From positions 138,464,786 to 138,528,785 of the forward strand of contig OX104127.1 in NCBI GenBank assembly GCA_944470555.2: DNA of 64,000 bases, written 5' to 3'. The notes under the pieces are model-generated. The model had not been told where the DNA came from, did no database searches, and saw nothing but the letters and a program-made list of their open reading frames with translations. Below are positions 11,395 to 22,559 of this stretch, piece by piece. The first letter of the stretch is position 1; each line of letters starts with the position of its first letter. Origin of the DNA: Heterobilharzia americana (Eukaryota > Platyhelminthes > Trematoda > Strigeidida > Schistosomatidae). A program made the position numbers and the translations under genes.

Positions 11395-11530
11395 TTTTGG
11401 GGTTTATGGGGATTTATTTATTGATTTCAGGTTGGTATTCATCAACATTGAAATGTTTCTCCAACTAATGTCAGTTCATGATGAACACCAACCTGAAAGC
11501 AATATACGTTTCTGTTTCCGAAAATCTCCA
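11395..11530. repeat. SINE-like repeat with self-complementary ends
   Basis: GGTTGGTATTCATCA near 11431 pairs with TGATGAACACCAACC near 11491, enclosing a segment with CTCCAACTAATGTCAGTTCA. The segment matches the arms of the fold-back repeat at 5695-6200. The preceding GGGGATTTATTTATTGATTTC matches, in reverse complement, the end of the copy at 63310-63495. Confidence 0.5.
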
Positions 11531-11974
11531 TAATGCGGTTAGAAATGACTTACCGGCAGTTTCAATGGGGAAACTATGGATCAAGTAATTTCACGCTGTC
11601 ATTAATTGATAATTTTTTAGTGATAGGTCAAACGAACATTGTGGCAGTGAGCTGGAGTGTGTTCCCGATTTTCAAAATGTGGTAAATGTATACAGGCTGT
11701 GAGTTAGCATCTATTGTAATCCAGTGTGGAGTCAGAAGATAAATGGAGTATTCTTTCTGGATTAATTATTCTTGGGACGATGTCTTCAGTAGGCATCTAG
11801 TCTCTTTTTTAGAAAGGATACCACTTAAGTCTCTGGATACTGAAATTACTTGCTAGCATATTCTGGTTGTAGTTGTACCGCTCACTGGTCTGCTTTGTAT
11901 TTAGCACACAATGTGAGATGTGTTTGTGTAGGAGACACCTATTAGTAGAGGGATCAACGTTTTCTGAATAAACG

Positions 11975-12110
11975 GAGGCAACTCGTGAGCTGAATGTACC
12001 TGCACTTCAGTGAGTGTTGTTGTCACTGAGACTCAAACCTCGTACCCATCGCTTCAAACTTTAAAGCGTTATCCACTAGGTCACTGAGTCACGATAGCTC
12101 TTATACAACG
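11975..12110 (-). repeat. tRNA-derived SINE-like unit, left arm of an inverted pair
   Basis: On the minus strand, box A is TGACCTAGTGGAT (12071-12083) and box B is GGTTTGAGTCTC (12029-12040). The spacing is that of a tRNA-derived internal promoter. The tail continues with GTGCAGGTACATTC. It is the inverted partner of the unit at 12145-12300. A proper acceptor stem is not evident, so I do not call a tRNA gene. Confidence 0.6.
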
Positions 12111-12144
12111 GGTATTAGTTATAATTTGTTGACATACTTGTAAT

Positions 12145-12300
12145 TCTCTGTGTCCTAGTGGATACGCTTTAGCGTTTGAAGTAATGAGTACGAGGTTCGA
12201 GTTTCAGTGGGAACATCACTCACTGAGCTGCAGATACATCCAGCTGGCGAGTCTCAAATAGAACCAAACGCGTGTCCTGGGTTCTTCAGTTAGCCACAAC
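12145..12300 (+). repeat. tRNA-derived SINE-like unit, right arm of an inverted pair
   Basis: Box A is TGTCCTAGTGGATA (from 12151) and box B is GGTTCGAGTTT (12194-12204), close to the Pol III consensus. The tail runs through CTGCAGATACATCCAGCTGG and ACCAAACGCGTGTCC. Head-to-head with the unit at 11975-12110 and separated by about 35-50 bases, it could form a long hairpin. Confidence 0.65.
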
Positions 12301-12984
12301 TGCCATTATTGTTTAAGGATGGATGACCATGCTATCTGAAAACTGATATTTCTTCAGCTATTTTGTGAGTCTGTCATTTATGCAATACTGAAAAACAATA
12401 TTAAGATAATACTTAGAATAAAGCAGGTAAATATCTTTTATTATTAGTAACCAGTCAGTCAGTCAGTCAGTATGCAATCTGACTGACTGTTAACCGTCGG
12501 ATACAAGATCACTGATTATGGTTGCTACACTTTAATTTAACCTTTTTGTATTCTTATTCTGAAATATAAAAGAATACAAAATTAGAAAGGTGGCATTTGA
12601 CATGGATCGTGGGTATTCGTAACTCGGGTCATTGATGTCTAATAAGTTTTCGGCTATTTAATAAATCGAAGGTAAGGCCTTCGATGTCCTTTTTCACCGC
12701 TGCTTCGTAAGAAAAGTTTTATCACTTCTATAAGGTACACTTAACTTTTACTATTTTACCTGGTTTTATCAGTGACGAAATCACTATCAACAAATCAACA
12801 TAAGGCCTGGCATTACTGTGTAGCTACTTAAGTTATTACACCTAATGCCAGCACATCAGGTGAAACAGCACTATGATGAAAGATACAGAAATGAAAAAAA
12901 GTAGTCAAAGGCGGCCAAAATTCCTCATGAGATAACAAGCAGCAACGAAAAAAATACTGAATTCATCATAACTTTATCAACTTA
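12301..12984. other. Non-coding stretch
   Basis: Contains a short CAGT tandem run around 12454-12471. No gene or recognisable element otherwise. Confidence 0.35.
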
Positions 12985-13330
12985 CTTTCCTCTCCTCCAT
13001 ACAGCTGACTTCTACATCACTGATGCGGTCACACCACGACACATGGCCTATGCTGTGAAGGCAACGGCGGTCGGACGTCTGAAGCTTCCTCATGTATTCT
13101 TTAATCGTCTCACAAACCACTAGTCATTTCACTCTAGTCTCCTTCATGAGTTAAAAATAACCGTCTATTGCTACCTATTATCTCCACCTTTTCTATTGCT
13201 TCAGTCTTCATTGTCGACCACTGTTCGCGGTCTACATTTCAGTTGCTTCCACTCCACATTGTGTTTGTAGAGTGAAGGAATGCGTTCACACGCATGTATT
13301 AATTCAAAAGCTTTTGATATGCACTGCCTC
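12985..13330 (-). pseudogene. Old RTE LINE remnant
   Basis: The minus-strand translation of about 12985-13110 reads RRCLHSIGHVSWCDR followed by ISDVEV. This matches the DHRCLRSIG..W..R.SN.EV block seen in the RTE copy at 24631-25745. Upstream on the same strand a decayed linker-like stretch is visible with stops. Limits are approximate. Confidence 0.45.
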
Positions 13331-14921
13331 TTTTTAACCATTCTCTGTGAGTTGGCTAAAGTCATCAATGCTGTATTTACGGCTCACTGGATGCTATTCT
13401 AGCCAGTACCTCACATTGAAAGCGGCCTTAGTGTTATCATTGTTGAGCTCGCTCGCGATGGTCTTGATGCGACAGTTTTTCTATGTCCATTTAGGCGCCA
13501 ACATACAAGTACTCTAAACAACTCGACGTTGCTGTCTAAAAAGAATAGCAATCTTCCACTGACCCTCCACTGCGATAACTGATAATAATATGGTGGTTTA
13601 TCTGTGTCCGCCGCTGAGTTGATGACGGTAGATACCACGTAAAACAATGTTTCTCTTCATGGCTGAAGTTCGTGGCAGTTGGACTTTAGAACATAGCTTG
13701 CATAAACAGAATGCAGTAAATGATAAAAAATATTTTTGCCTATGACACCTTGATTTTCAAACAACACGTGTTACTATGTGTCCTATTGCTATTGACTATT
13801 CTAGCAAATAAAAAGCAAAATAAATGAAAACACTTTTAGTATATATGTGTATATGCAAGTTAAACATTTAAATACAGTGTTATGAAGTAGCGCTCATCAC
13901 GGGTAGAAGTCAACAGGAGACCAAGAACCACCGGTAAGCTGTTTATGACTAGTGAGCTCTTCTCTCATAAATTCCTTAAAATCAAGAAATATGTTGCCAC
14001 TTAGTTGTTTCAGATGTAAATGACAGGGAGCTGCACGAACACAGTAAGATATTCGCAACATTACCGGTAAATTTCACTAAAAGTAACTAAAGAAGACAGA
14101 ATTAGCAAGTCTCTATAGAACCGAAAACCTATACGCAAGAAGCCGTGTCACTCACTTGTAATCATTTCTGTAAACTGAGTCACATTCATATCAGTGAGAA
14201 AAATTCTAGAGTGCATAGATTATACCAACTTTGTTTAACTTTCTCATTAAAAACAATGAAATTATTTAAGTGTAGTTCATTTCAGTTTGATCTTTTCACC
14301 GCTAATGAGGTGGACATCTTAACGTGGAAGCATTTTTTTTCCGATGGAACTCAAATTTAAGCCTTATAATGCATGCTGATTGAGTGATTTACAAAAGATG
14401 ACTGCCTCTATGATACAAAAAGTTTTGTCAAGAAAATTAATTCATCTGTAAACTTGACTATATCACAATAAGATTATTAATTGTATCAATAGTAGAAATC
14501 CTAAATTTCGACTGTACCATTTAAAGTTTACAGTCAATCCTATCATTGTTGCAAATTTCTGATTCTATTTCTCATAAATAAGGTAAATGGGAAAGGTTGG
14601 TTTCGATCTAAGTCGTACGACTCACCTGTGAAGAAGTAAGCTTTCATTTTGTCGTATAAACAAATACACTATCAGAATGGACTAGTGTTAATCTTTCCAA
14701 CTAGAGGTAGATAGTAAACACTTCTTGCTTTTCTAAAATAGATTTGCTACAGAACTTATTAATGAAATACCTTCATACAGTAAACAATATATTCTGGCTT
14801 GTTAAATACATAAACAATTTCCATAGATGTTTTATTTTCATCACTTCTCAAAAATAACGTGGCCAAGTGACAGAGTAGCTGACAGTAAAATGTATCCAGT
14901 GAGCAACATATGGTAAGTACG
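13331..14921. other. Non-coding stretch
   Basis: No convincing gene. A possible splice-acceptor-like tract at 14520-14533, followed by a short open frame to 14581, was considered as a last exon of the upstream gene but not accepted. Confidence 0.35.
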
Positions 14922-15267
14922 ACTTTGATTAACCTCGCCTGCTTAACTACTTCACTAGTTACTAGCCGGTCCTAAGCCCGGGTAAAGAGGGAAGGTTGGG
15001 CATAGGGCTAGCAACCCTACCCCATAAATCAAATCTAACCGCTAAAGAAACTTCAAAGCACAAACGATATATAAAAAATAACCAAATTATTCCTCACTGG
15101 AATCGGAGAGGCAAAATGACGTCAGTTGGTGAAAGCCAGCCTTCGGGAAGCCAATTGGCCGATGTGTCTTCTCTCCTCTCGATGAAGGCGAAAGTAAAGG
15201 TGGGGATATGAAATGTCCGCACCACGTTTGAACCCAGCAAGGCAGCCCAGATTGCAAACGAGATGAA

Positions 15268-15849
15268 GTGCTTGGAATTCGCGAAAGCAGATGGAATGGG
15301 AGCCGACTCTCCCAGCTGTCAACTGGAGAATCAATAATCTACTCTGATATTGTCACCCAGACGACAACCACGAGCACACTGAGTTATCGAGTGGCTATCA
15401 TGATGTCCCCAAGAACACCGAAGGCTCTCATGCAGTGGGAACCAATCTCCTCCAGGATCATGACAGCAAGATTCAACTCAAAAGGAAGAAAGGTCACAAT
15501 CATACAATGCTATGCACCTACAAATAGTGCAGAGCAAGAGAAAAAGGAGGAATTCTACAGACAACTGCAATCAACACTGGACGAGACGTCAGTTGGCGAT
15601 ATCAAAATTCTGATGGGCGACATGAATGCCAAACAGGGACGGGACAGCACAGGAAGAGAACTAACCATGGGTCGAGAAGCGCTCGGTGAGGTGATGAACG
15701 AGAATGGAGAATTGTTTGCAGAATTCTGCCCAGTCAACGATTTGGTAATTGGAGGCAGTGTGTTCAAGCACAAAGATATCCACAAAGCGACATGGATTTC
15801 ACTAGACACCAGACACACTAAAAATCAGATCGACTTCATCTCAATGTGA
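15268..15849 (+). pseudogene. RTE copy B endonuclease (APE-type), truncated by a stop
   Basis: This 193-codon frame contains APE-type endonuclease motifs of an RTE element: GIRESRWNGSR near the start, VTIIQCYAPTN in the middle, ILMGDMNAK, and NDLVIGGSVFKHKDIHKATW towards the end. It stops with QIDFISM. Copy C continues past this point through ISRKWRRSLL. The LDTRH segment replacing PDGH of copy C, and the stop, are both shared with copy A. The enzyme normally nicks target DNA for retrotransposition. Here it lacks the end of the domain. Confidence 0.85.
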
Positions 15850-16916
15850 AAAAAGTGGAGATGCAGTCTACTTGACACAAGGTCAAGAAGAGGAGCAGAT
15901 GTAGGTTCACATCACTATCTAGTGCGAGGAACCTTCCAAATCAAGTTAAAAGCCTTCAAAAATGTTGGTGATAGACCGCAGCTCAAGTACAACACTCGGA
16001 AACTGAAGGATGAAACTACAAAGGAAATCTTCACGGCAGCCATGAAGACCAAAATGGGAGATATCGAGGAACATCCCTGAAGAAACCTATGTGGAAGAAC
16101 ACTGGAAGTCTTTGAAAGAGATATGGAAAGAAAACTGCACAGCCGTATTAGTAAGGAAGAAGAAAGAAGACAAGGAATGGATCTCGACGGATACCTGGAA
16201 GCTGATAGAGGAGAGGAGGATGGTGAAGCAGAAGATAAACCAGTGCAAGGACGCTCAACGACAAGAGGCACTGAGTACAATGTATAAAACACTGGACAAA
16301 GAAGTGAAGAAGAGTGCACGCAAAGACAAAAGACACTTCTACGACACATTGGCAAGTGAAGCAGAACAGGCTGCCGGTTGGTAAGAGAGACCTGACAACA
16401 TTGCATCAAATAACTGGGTTATTATCAGGGAAGAGATCAACACAGATGAAACCAATAAAAGATGAAGAAGGAAATTTAATTACGAAAGAAGAGAAACAAA
16501 GGAAACAATGGGCCGACCACCTCAAGAAGCTCTTGAATCGATCGCCACCACCACCTGCACTTCGTCCAGAAATACCACCTACAGCTGCTGAACTACAAGT
16601 GAACATAAATCCTCCAACGAAAATGGAAGTCGTGAACGCCATAAAGCTACTGAAATGCGGGAAAGCAGCAGGACCAGACGGGATACCGCCAGAAGCACTG
16701 AGAACAGATGCAGAGACAACAGCGGATATGCTCACACCACTATTGCAGGTGTGGAAGGAAGAGAAGGTACCTGCTCGTTGATTGGAAGAAGGGTCACCTT
16801 GTCAAACTGCCGAAGAAGGGAGACCTCAGTGTTTGCAAGAACTAACGCGGAATCACTCTTCTGTCCACCCAGAGCAAGCAAAATATTAAGCCGCATCATC
16901 CTGGAGAGGCTAAAGG

Positions 16917-17668
16917 ATGCACCGGATTCAAAACTACGACCGGAACAGGCTGGCTGGCTGGATTCAGGAAGTACAAATCATGTGCGGATCAAATATCAAC
17001 CCTACACTTCGCATCATCATAGAACAGAGTATAGAATGGCAGTCAACTCTCTACCTCAACTTCATCGACTTTGAGAAGGCCTTTGGCAACGTCGACCGAG
17101 AGGTAATTTGGAAACTGCTTCAATACTACGGAGTACCGCAAACCTTTATCCGCCTCATTCAACAACTGTATGAAGATGCCACATGCCAAGTAATTCACAA
17201 TGGGAAGCTCAGTGATGATTCTGAAGTGAAGACAGGAGTGAAACAAGGTTGCCTACTATCCCCTATGATATTCCTTATTGTGGTGGACTGGAGCATGCAG
17301 CAAACAGTAGGCAGCGAGAAGAGGGGGTTACGCTGGATGGCTGGACTGCGGAAAAGAACCTAGAAGACTTGGATTTCGCCAGTGATGACTTGTGTCTGAT
17401 GTCACATAAACTTGAAGATCTACAGGCAAAAACTAACAAGTTGTCAGAAGAGGCAGCGAAGACGGGACTTCAGATGAATATAGAGAAGACAGAGGTGAAG
17501 ATACCCAACCAACACCACCAACAAACGCCAATCACCGTCAACGGGAGAAACTTAAAGGAAGTAACCTCCTTCACCTATCTAGGAAGCACTGTTTCAACTA
17601 CAGGCGGCAGCACAGACGAAGATGTCAAAGTCAGCCAGAATCGGAAAAGCAAGACAGGTGTTCATTAA
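16917..17668 (+). pseudogene. Reverse transcriptase of RTE copy B, broken
   Basis: Motif A is FEKAFGNVDRE, so copies A and C (FDSVD) differ here. Motif B is TGVKQGCLLSPMIF. The frame stops at 17363 after the inserted WMAGL segment. A second frame carries motif C as FASDD, with the extra AGT codon at 17381-17383, then TYLGST, and breaks again at VSQNRKSK, where copy C reads VRIGKARQVF. The breaks other than the motif A change are shared with copy A. No active enzyme is expected. Confidence 0.85.
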
Positions 17669-18180
17669 CCTGAAACCAGTGTGGAGATCTTCTGCACTCA
17701 GCATGCGGAACAAGATACGGATTTTCAACACCAACGTCAAGTCAGTGCTTCTGTGTGATGGTTGAGAGACTTGGCGCGTCACGAAAGGGATTTCTAATAA
17801 ACTACAGACATTCATCAACAACTGCTTACGCTCGCTACTGAAGATCAGATGGCCCGAGACAATGAGCAACAAGGAACTCTGGGAACGAACCAACCGAAAA
17901 CCTATCGCTCAACAAATATGCAGGAGGAAGTGGAGATGGATTGGGCATACACTGAAAAGGCCAACTGGGGATATCACGCGTCAGGCCAGCCGCTCGAGTG
18001 GAATCCCCATGGGAAGCGATGAGTTGGGCGTCGGTGCCGATATTGACATGGAGGAGATCGTGCGAGGAGGAAATGAGAGCTTGTGGGCTGTCGTGGAGCC
18101 AGGTTCAGAAGATTTCAGAGGAGAGAGTGGAATGGAGACGTGCTACTGAAGCCCTATGTTCCACTAGGAACCCAAGGGAC

Positions 18181-18224
<44 letters not shown>

Positions 18225-18226
18225 TG

Positions 18227-18989
18227 TTGAATTCGTAAGATTTAACTGATGATATATATAAAGTTTGCCAATAGACAGTTCCATCCTACTTATGTTTAAG
18301 GTAAAGTAATAAAGTGCATCATTTGGTAGAAAGAATTCATAGAGTAGAAATACTTAACAACCGTATTGACTGTGCCAATTAACTGATCAAAATATCAACA
18401 AATAACCTTAGAGACATTAATCACCCTGGACTCTCGACCAGCAGGTGGAGTTCGGAGATTAGTTTTCAGAATGCTACTCTAATGATGTAGAAATCATTGT
18501 CTTACATAAAAATGGTTAAATTTGGAAATTGCGTGGTTTATTTTATTCACAGTTCCAGTTTAGAAAAAGATTTTGTGTCTTAGTTTATTGAGGAGACGAA
18601 ATGTGATTGTGACGATTTTAGTACGAGCAAATAATCCCTGGAACTTAGGTATATACATATATGTTTTTCGATTATTTCACTGAGAATGGATTTACTGCGA
18701 TAAAAACTGTTTATTACCTAACCTATCGGTGACTGTTCTGTCACCAGTCTGTTGTATTTTTAGTAAATAATTCACATGGCATTCAGAATTACAAAATACA
18801 TTTTGATGGTCTATTCTTTCAAAGATCACCTGTTCGCTCTGGCGACAATTCTTTGACCTGATAAGATGACCTTTTTCTATATCTTGTTTAGTCAATGATT
18901 TCAAATCAATCTACTTATCTTCCTACATCACATAGTTATTGCCGTGTAACTGCGAATAGTTCCCAAAAATCAATAGCCTAAGATCCGAC
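18227..18989. other. Non-coding stretch
   Basis: AT-rich sequence with no convincing gene or repeat between copy B and the next RTE remnant. Confidence 0.35.
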
Positions 18990-20070
18990 GAGATTCAACA
19001 CTGATGCTGACCTACGTAGTTTTAAGGGACTCGCCAAGCTGGAGACACACAGTCAGGCACCCACGCCATTTGGTACGTTGCCGCGATTCTCTGGGTAGCA
19101 ACCAAAGGGTTGTTAGGGGCCGGTTTAAGTGTGGTCCGAAGTGCTCCGCCCAACGTCTTAGCCATCTGTCCTGGAAGCTTATCGGGGTGCCATTCTTTTG
19201 AGTGGTGGTTTCACTAACCATCGTCTTCTTCCTGTCGATATTCTAAAAATCTCCCAGGTGCTATCCAATGCTGATGCCTTCTCCATCTGTCTTGAACTCG
19301 CCACTCACCGCTGCTCGTGATGCGAAGACTCTTAGTCAATTTATGTTTGAGCTGTTTTCGCCTTTCCTCATGGTCAGAGCCAGCTGGAATCAGTCTTCTC
19401 GCATCAATTAGTTAGGATGATGTCATGGAAATGCGATAATGTCTGTTAACCTTCGGGTGTATGTTGCTAACTATATTTACCACTGTGTCTACACTAGATT
19501 TAATATCATTCCAGGTTTCCTCAGGATGAGTATTGCTGTCGTGTTCAGATAAATGCTTAACTAACACCTCCCAAAGTACGTATTTGGTGTCCTCGTCTTC
19601 CAGTCGATCTTAGACAGGCCTTACTATAGCCTATTTCCTGTAACCAGTAAGGCGCATACATAAAAGAGCCCGTACCAGCACATAATCGGAGTACAAAATG
19701 GTACTTCACAAAGGGCCTTATAGCAATTTAATCTATCTATGTTCATCGTTGGTTTAAACTAGGTAGTAGCCAAGTGAGACAATATCTCTCCTTATGCCTA
19801 AAATTAGTGCTGGACAGAAACAAGTGATTACCGGAACAGAATTGCAACAGACGACCACCGTTGTCGTTCCGTAGGCATGGGATTCTGTAAATACCCCAAA
19901 GATGCCTTTTCGATTGGTTCAGCTTTCCTACTTGAGCGTTAAAGTCACCTGCCAATATGACCATGTCTGAACGTTTTGCTTTCTGTAGTAAAATTGACGG
20001 TTTCTCATGGAATTCAAAACTTTGTCTACTTTGATGTCACTTTTATTTTATCTGCCTGTGATTGTATACT
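18990..20070 (-). pseudogene. RTE-type LINE remnant: endonuclease end and linker
   Basis: The minus strand reads ILAGDFNAQVGKLNQSKRH, LFLSSTNFRHKERY and LTWLLPSLNQR. These are conserved blocks of the APE-type endonuclease of a second RTE subfamily, distinct from copies A-C. Downstream comes a linker with RLIPAGSDHEERR and RWLRRWAEHFGPHLNRP, and the element breaks off near the AAGPDG region. Multiple stops occur. The last segment (about 19005-19120) recurs, more diverged, at about 29270-29400 and 30725-30900. Confidence 0.75.
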
Positions 20071-20366
20071 ACTGTGAAGTATGACAACTTGAACTGATGC
20101 GGTTGTGTGCGAGGTTCTACGCTGATTATAATTGTTTTGAAGCATTTAAAGAAGCAATATGGTGCTCCGAACGTCTTTCCTACACCGAGCGAATCAACAA
20201 TCCGTAACTTTATTTCTTCACTAGCAAGTACGTGGGTTGGAACATGAATCAGTTATTCTAATCGATCTAACTTCGAAAACCACAAAGTAAGAGCTTTGAC
20301 TGATGTTTCAAGCAATATCTAGAAATTTAAATGAATTAAAACTACTGAGTATCCAAATGACACTAG

Positions 20367-20369
<3 letters not shown>

Positions 20370-20428
<59 letters not shown>
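20370..20428. repeat. (TA)n microsatellite
   Basis: Nearly 60 bases of perfect TA dinucleotide repeat. Similar tracts flank RTE copy C. Confidence 0.95.
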
Positions 20429-20431
<3 letters not shown>

Positions 20432-20886
20432 CGTACGAAATTAGTTCGCTTCAGGTTAAGAGTTTCATGATTAATTGTAGGGAATTTCTCAATTTTTTGT
20501 ACAATCAGTCGCTCCAACTTGCCGAATTCCTACGAAGACAATGCTTAAATGATTAAAAGCCCATACAACTAGGATATGAAATCATTGTGTACACAAAACC
20601 AACATACGACTATTTACCATAACAAAAACACTCATGGTTACCAGCTAATCAGTAAGTATGCTAATAACTAAGCATATTTACAGCAGTAAAGTATTTCACA
20701 AATTACCAAACCGATTCCAGTATGGCCTAATTTCGATCATCAAAGTAAAAAGCTGAAATAATTCTTATGAATAATTTTATACAAGGAACACATTATATAC
20801 AGCTTTATCATTCGTACAGTACACTCAAAAATATGAGAATATAAAAATTATTTGCGTAAATATTCAATGTTTCCCTTTAAAAGCAA

Positions 20887-21915
20887 TCACGTTGGTTCCT
20901 CTTTTATAGGTACATAAGATAAAAGTCGATGCTTCGAGATGTATTTCTTTCCACATTTCAACAAGGCTGCACTGAGTAAACCAGGATTAACCCCATCAAA
21001 ATCAGAATTGTCCTTGGCATCATGGATTCCAGAAAATGATGAATCTTCTTCGTGTAATATTTTATTAGGAGATTTCGAAGATTTTGATAGAACTGATAAG
21101 TCATTATTAAAATTGGTGGTAGATTTTGGTTCCGGTGTTTGAAATGCTTTCGGTGACGGGATTTCAACCTTTTGCCTTTTGCGTTTTTTAGATTTCTGTG
21201 TAATAGGGCTACATGAACTATTTGGGGAAAGAACTGCACTAGACAAGCCTACATCGGCTGACGTAGGAACTTCAGAACGTACATCACTTTCGGATGTCTT
21301 TATCACAGATTTTACACTCAGTGAGTCGTTATCACTTGAGTGTACCTGCTTGTTTCGTTGTTTCTTAGAATATTTTGACGGGGGTTCAGAAAGGCATTCA
21401 ATGAATTCACCTTGTAAAACAGATGACCCAAAATTATGATCAACTTGAGTTAGTCGAACTTTTATTCTATCGAAAGGCTTTAACATAGATGGGCTGAATT
21501 CTTCTTCTTTTTTGCCTGACTCAGTAGATAGGAGAGGAATACTAACCATTACATTAGAAATTTCTGTTCGACAAAGGATAAACTGTGGTCGGACCATTGA
21601 AACAACAGCATCCATATCCAAGCCCAAATGTGGACGAAAAAGGCTGACATCTACCTTGGCATGTATAAGAAGATAATTCAACTCAGGATGAATAAGATAA
21701 AGTCCACAGGTGTAACCAGTAGGAATATTAGGGTCAGAATGATCAACCTCCGTCATAATCTGTAAAGTTTTTGAGTCATAGTCCACAAGAACACCCTGCA
21801 GGTCAGGAATAAACTTATTAACATTGGAGGTAACGTACTGAAGCAAACAGCGTGTTATCTGAGTAAAATTAATTGGATAAATTGGCACACAAAAAGACCA
21901 TGTAGTACTCTCCAT
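20887..21915 (-). CDS. POLR1F: Probable RNA polymerase I subunit RPA43
   Basis: An uninterrupted 342-codon frame from an ATG in good context (AAGATGG). Residues about 15-90 (FTQITRCLLQY, GVLVDYD, LLIHAKVDVSLFRP) resemble the N-terminal Rpb7/RPA43-type fold. Residues about 92-175 (FRPHLGLDMDAVVSMV, then a DRIKVRLTQVD strand) resemble the OB/S1-like domain, which forms the RPA43-RPA14 stalk of Pol I and contacts Rrn3. The C-terminal half is serine- and lysine-rich with a basic nuclear-signal-like cluster KSKKRKRQK at 241-249. Length matches animal RPA43 proteins. It appears intronless and is surrounded by dead retroelements. Family assignment is by pattern memory, not a search; another Rpb7-like protein is possible. 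Confidence 0.65.
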   Translation of the reverse strand: MESTTWSFCVPIYPINFTQITRCLLQYVTSNVNKFIPDLQGVLVDYDSKTLQIMTEVDHSDPNIPTGYTCGLYLIHPELNYLLIHAKVDVSLFRPHLGLDMDAVVSMVRPQFILCRTEISNVMVSIPLLSTESGKKEEEFSPSMLKPFDRIKVRLTQVDHNFGSSVLQGEFIECLSEPPSKYSKKQRNKQVHSSDNDSLSVKSVIKTSESDVRSEVPTSADVGLSSAVLSPNSSCSPITQKSKKRKRQKVEIPSPKAFQTPEPKSTTNFNNDLSVLSKSSKSPNKILHEEDSSFSGIHDAKDNSDFDGVNPGLLSAALLKCGKKYISKHRLLSYVPIKEEPT

Positions 21916-21916
21916 C

Positions 21917-21925
21917 TTAATTCAT
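21917..21925 (-). promoter_or_regulatory. Two-codon upstream ORF next to the RPA43-like start
   Basis: ATG AAT TAA lies on the minus strand and ends one base before the start codon at 21915. If it is in the transcript, it would be a minimal uORF. No promoter elements could be recognised upstream. Confidence 0.35.
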
Positions 21926-22559
21926 TCTAGAAGGGAAAATATTCAGAAAACATCGAAATATAGACAGATTCTCAATAAAACTGAAAACATCACAGACACA
22001 CCATTGTGAAATATCAAGAATGTTTCAAGTTCAAGATAATGACTACAGGTAAGCCTTACAAATGAGTACAACAGCATGCTTTACCTAGTCCAAAACACTG
22101 GAAATTAAGCATACTGATCCATCTCACCAGCATGGAACTAACGTGAACTTGTATTACTAGTGATGAACACTATGTTCGTTGGGTAGACGGATAGAGAAAT
22201 ATAAATCGTAGCACAAAACTGGTAAACTTAGCAGAGGCTCACAAAAAAACTACACTGAAGTACGCAAAAGCAAACCAAAGAATGAAGCAAATGGATTAAG
22301 CCCAATGGAAATATTACAGAATTAAAAGATGAACATGAAGGTATACACCTGAGTCATATCCCAGTCTCCAATCATTGATTTCTGTCGTCTCAACGACCCC
22401 AATCCTGCAGCTGTGGTTCATTGGTTTACGTAGCTGATTTTTAACTAGGAAGTCACACTTTCAAACCACGCTCCACCTACCGCAGTATACGGAGTCAAAT
22501 AGCATAATTCGTCCTCACACGACTGGTGTGGCTTATTGCTCACGGCACGAAAGTGTACA
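21926..22559. other. 5' flank of the RPA43-like gene
   Basis: No open frame or clear promoter motif. A weak tRNA-like stretch near 22425-22490 is too degenerate to call. Confidence 0.3.

Larger units (their letters stand above)
14931..18220 (+). mobile_element. RTE LINE copy B, near full length
   Basis: It begins with AACCTCGCCT, the same 5' start as copy C at 50722, and ends with a (TAA)n tail at 18181-18220. In order: a short leader, the endonuclease, the AAGPDG linker, the reverse transcriptase and an arginine/tryptophan-rich C-terminal region. ACTTTG occurs just before the start (14922-14927) and just after the tail (18221-18226), a candidate short target-site duplication. It is nearly identical to copy A but inverted, leaving a spacer of about 5.2 kb between the matching parts. 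Many frame breaks are shared with A, and several with C. Confidence 0.92.

Noticed and set aside
12454..12471. CAGT tandem repeat as a regulatory array
   Set aside because: Only about four units; a short simple repeat.
14534..14581. Possible last exon of the first host gene (frame SILSLLQISDSISHK then stop)
   Set aside because: Phase fits, but the acceptor is weak, the peptide is short and nothing else supports it.
20308..20517. Frames encoding alternating Ile-Tyr runs (also near 50545-50766 and 53862-54159)
   Set aside because: They are translations of (TA)n microsatellites, not proteins.
22425..22490. tRNA-like sequence
   Set aside because: Box A and box B are both poor and no cloverleaf can be drawn; at best a very old SINE.
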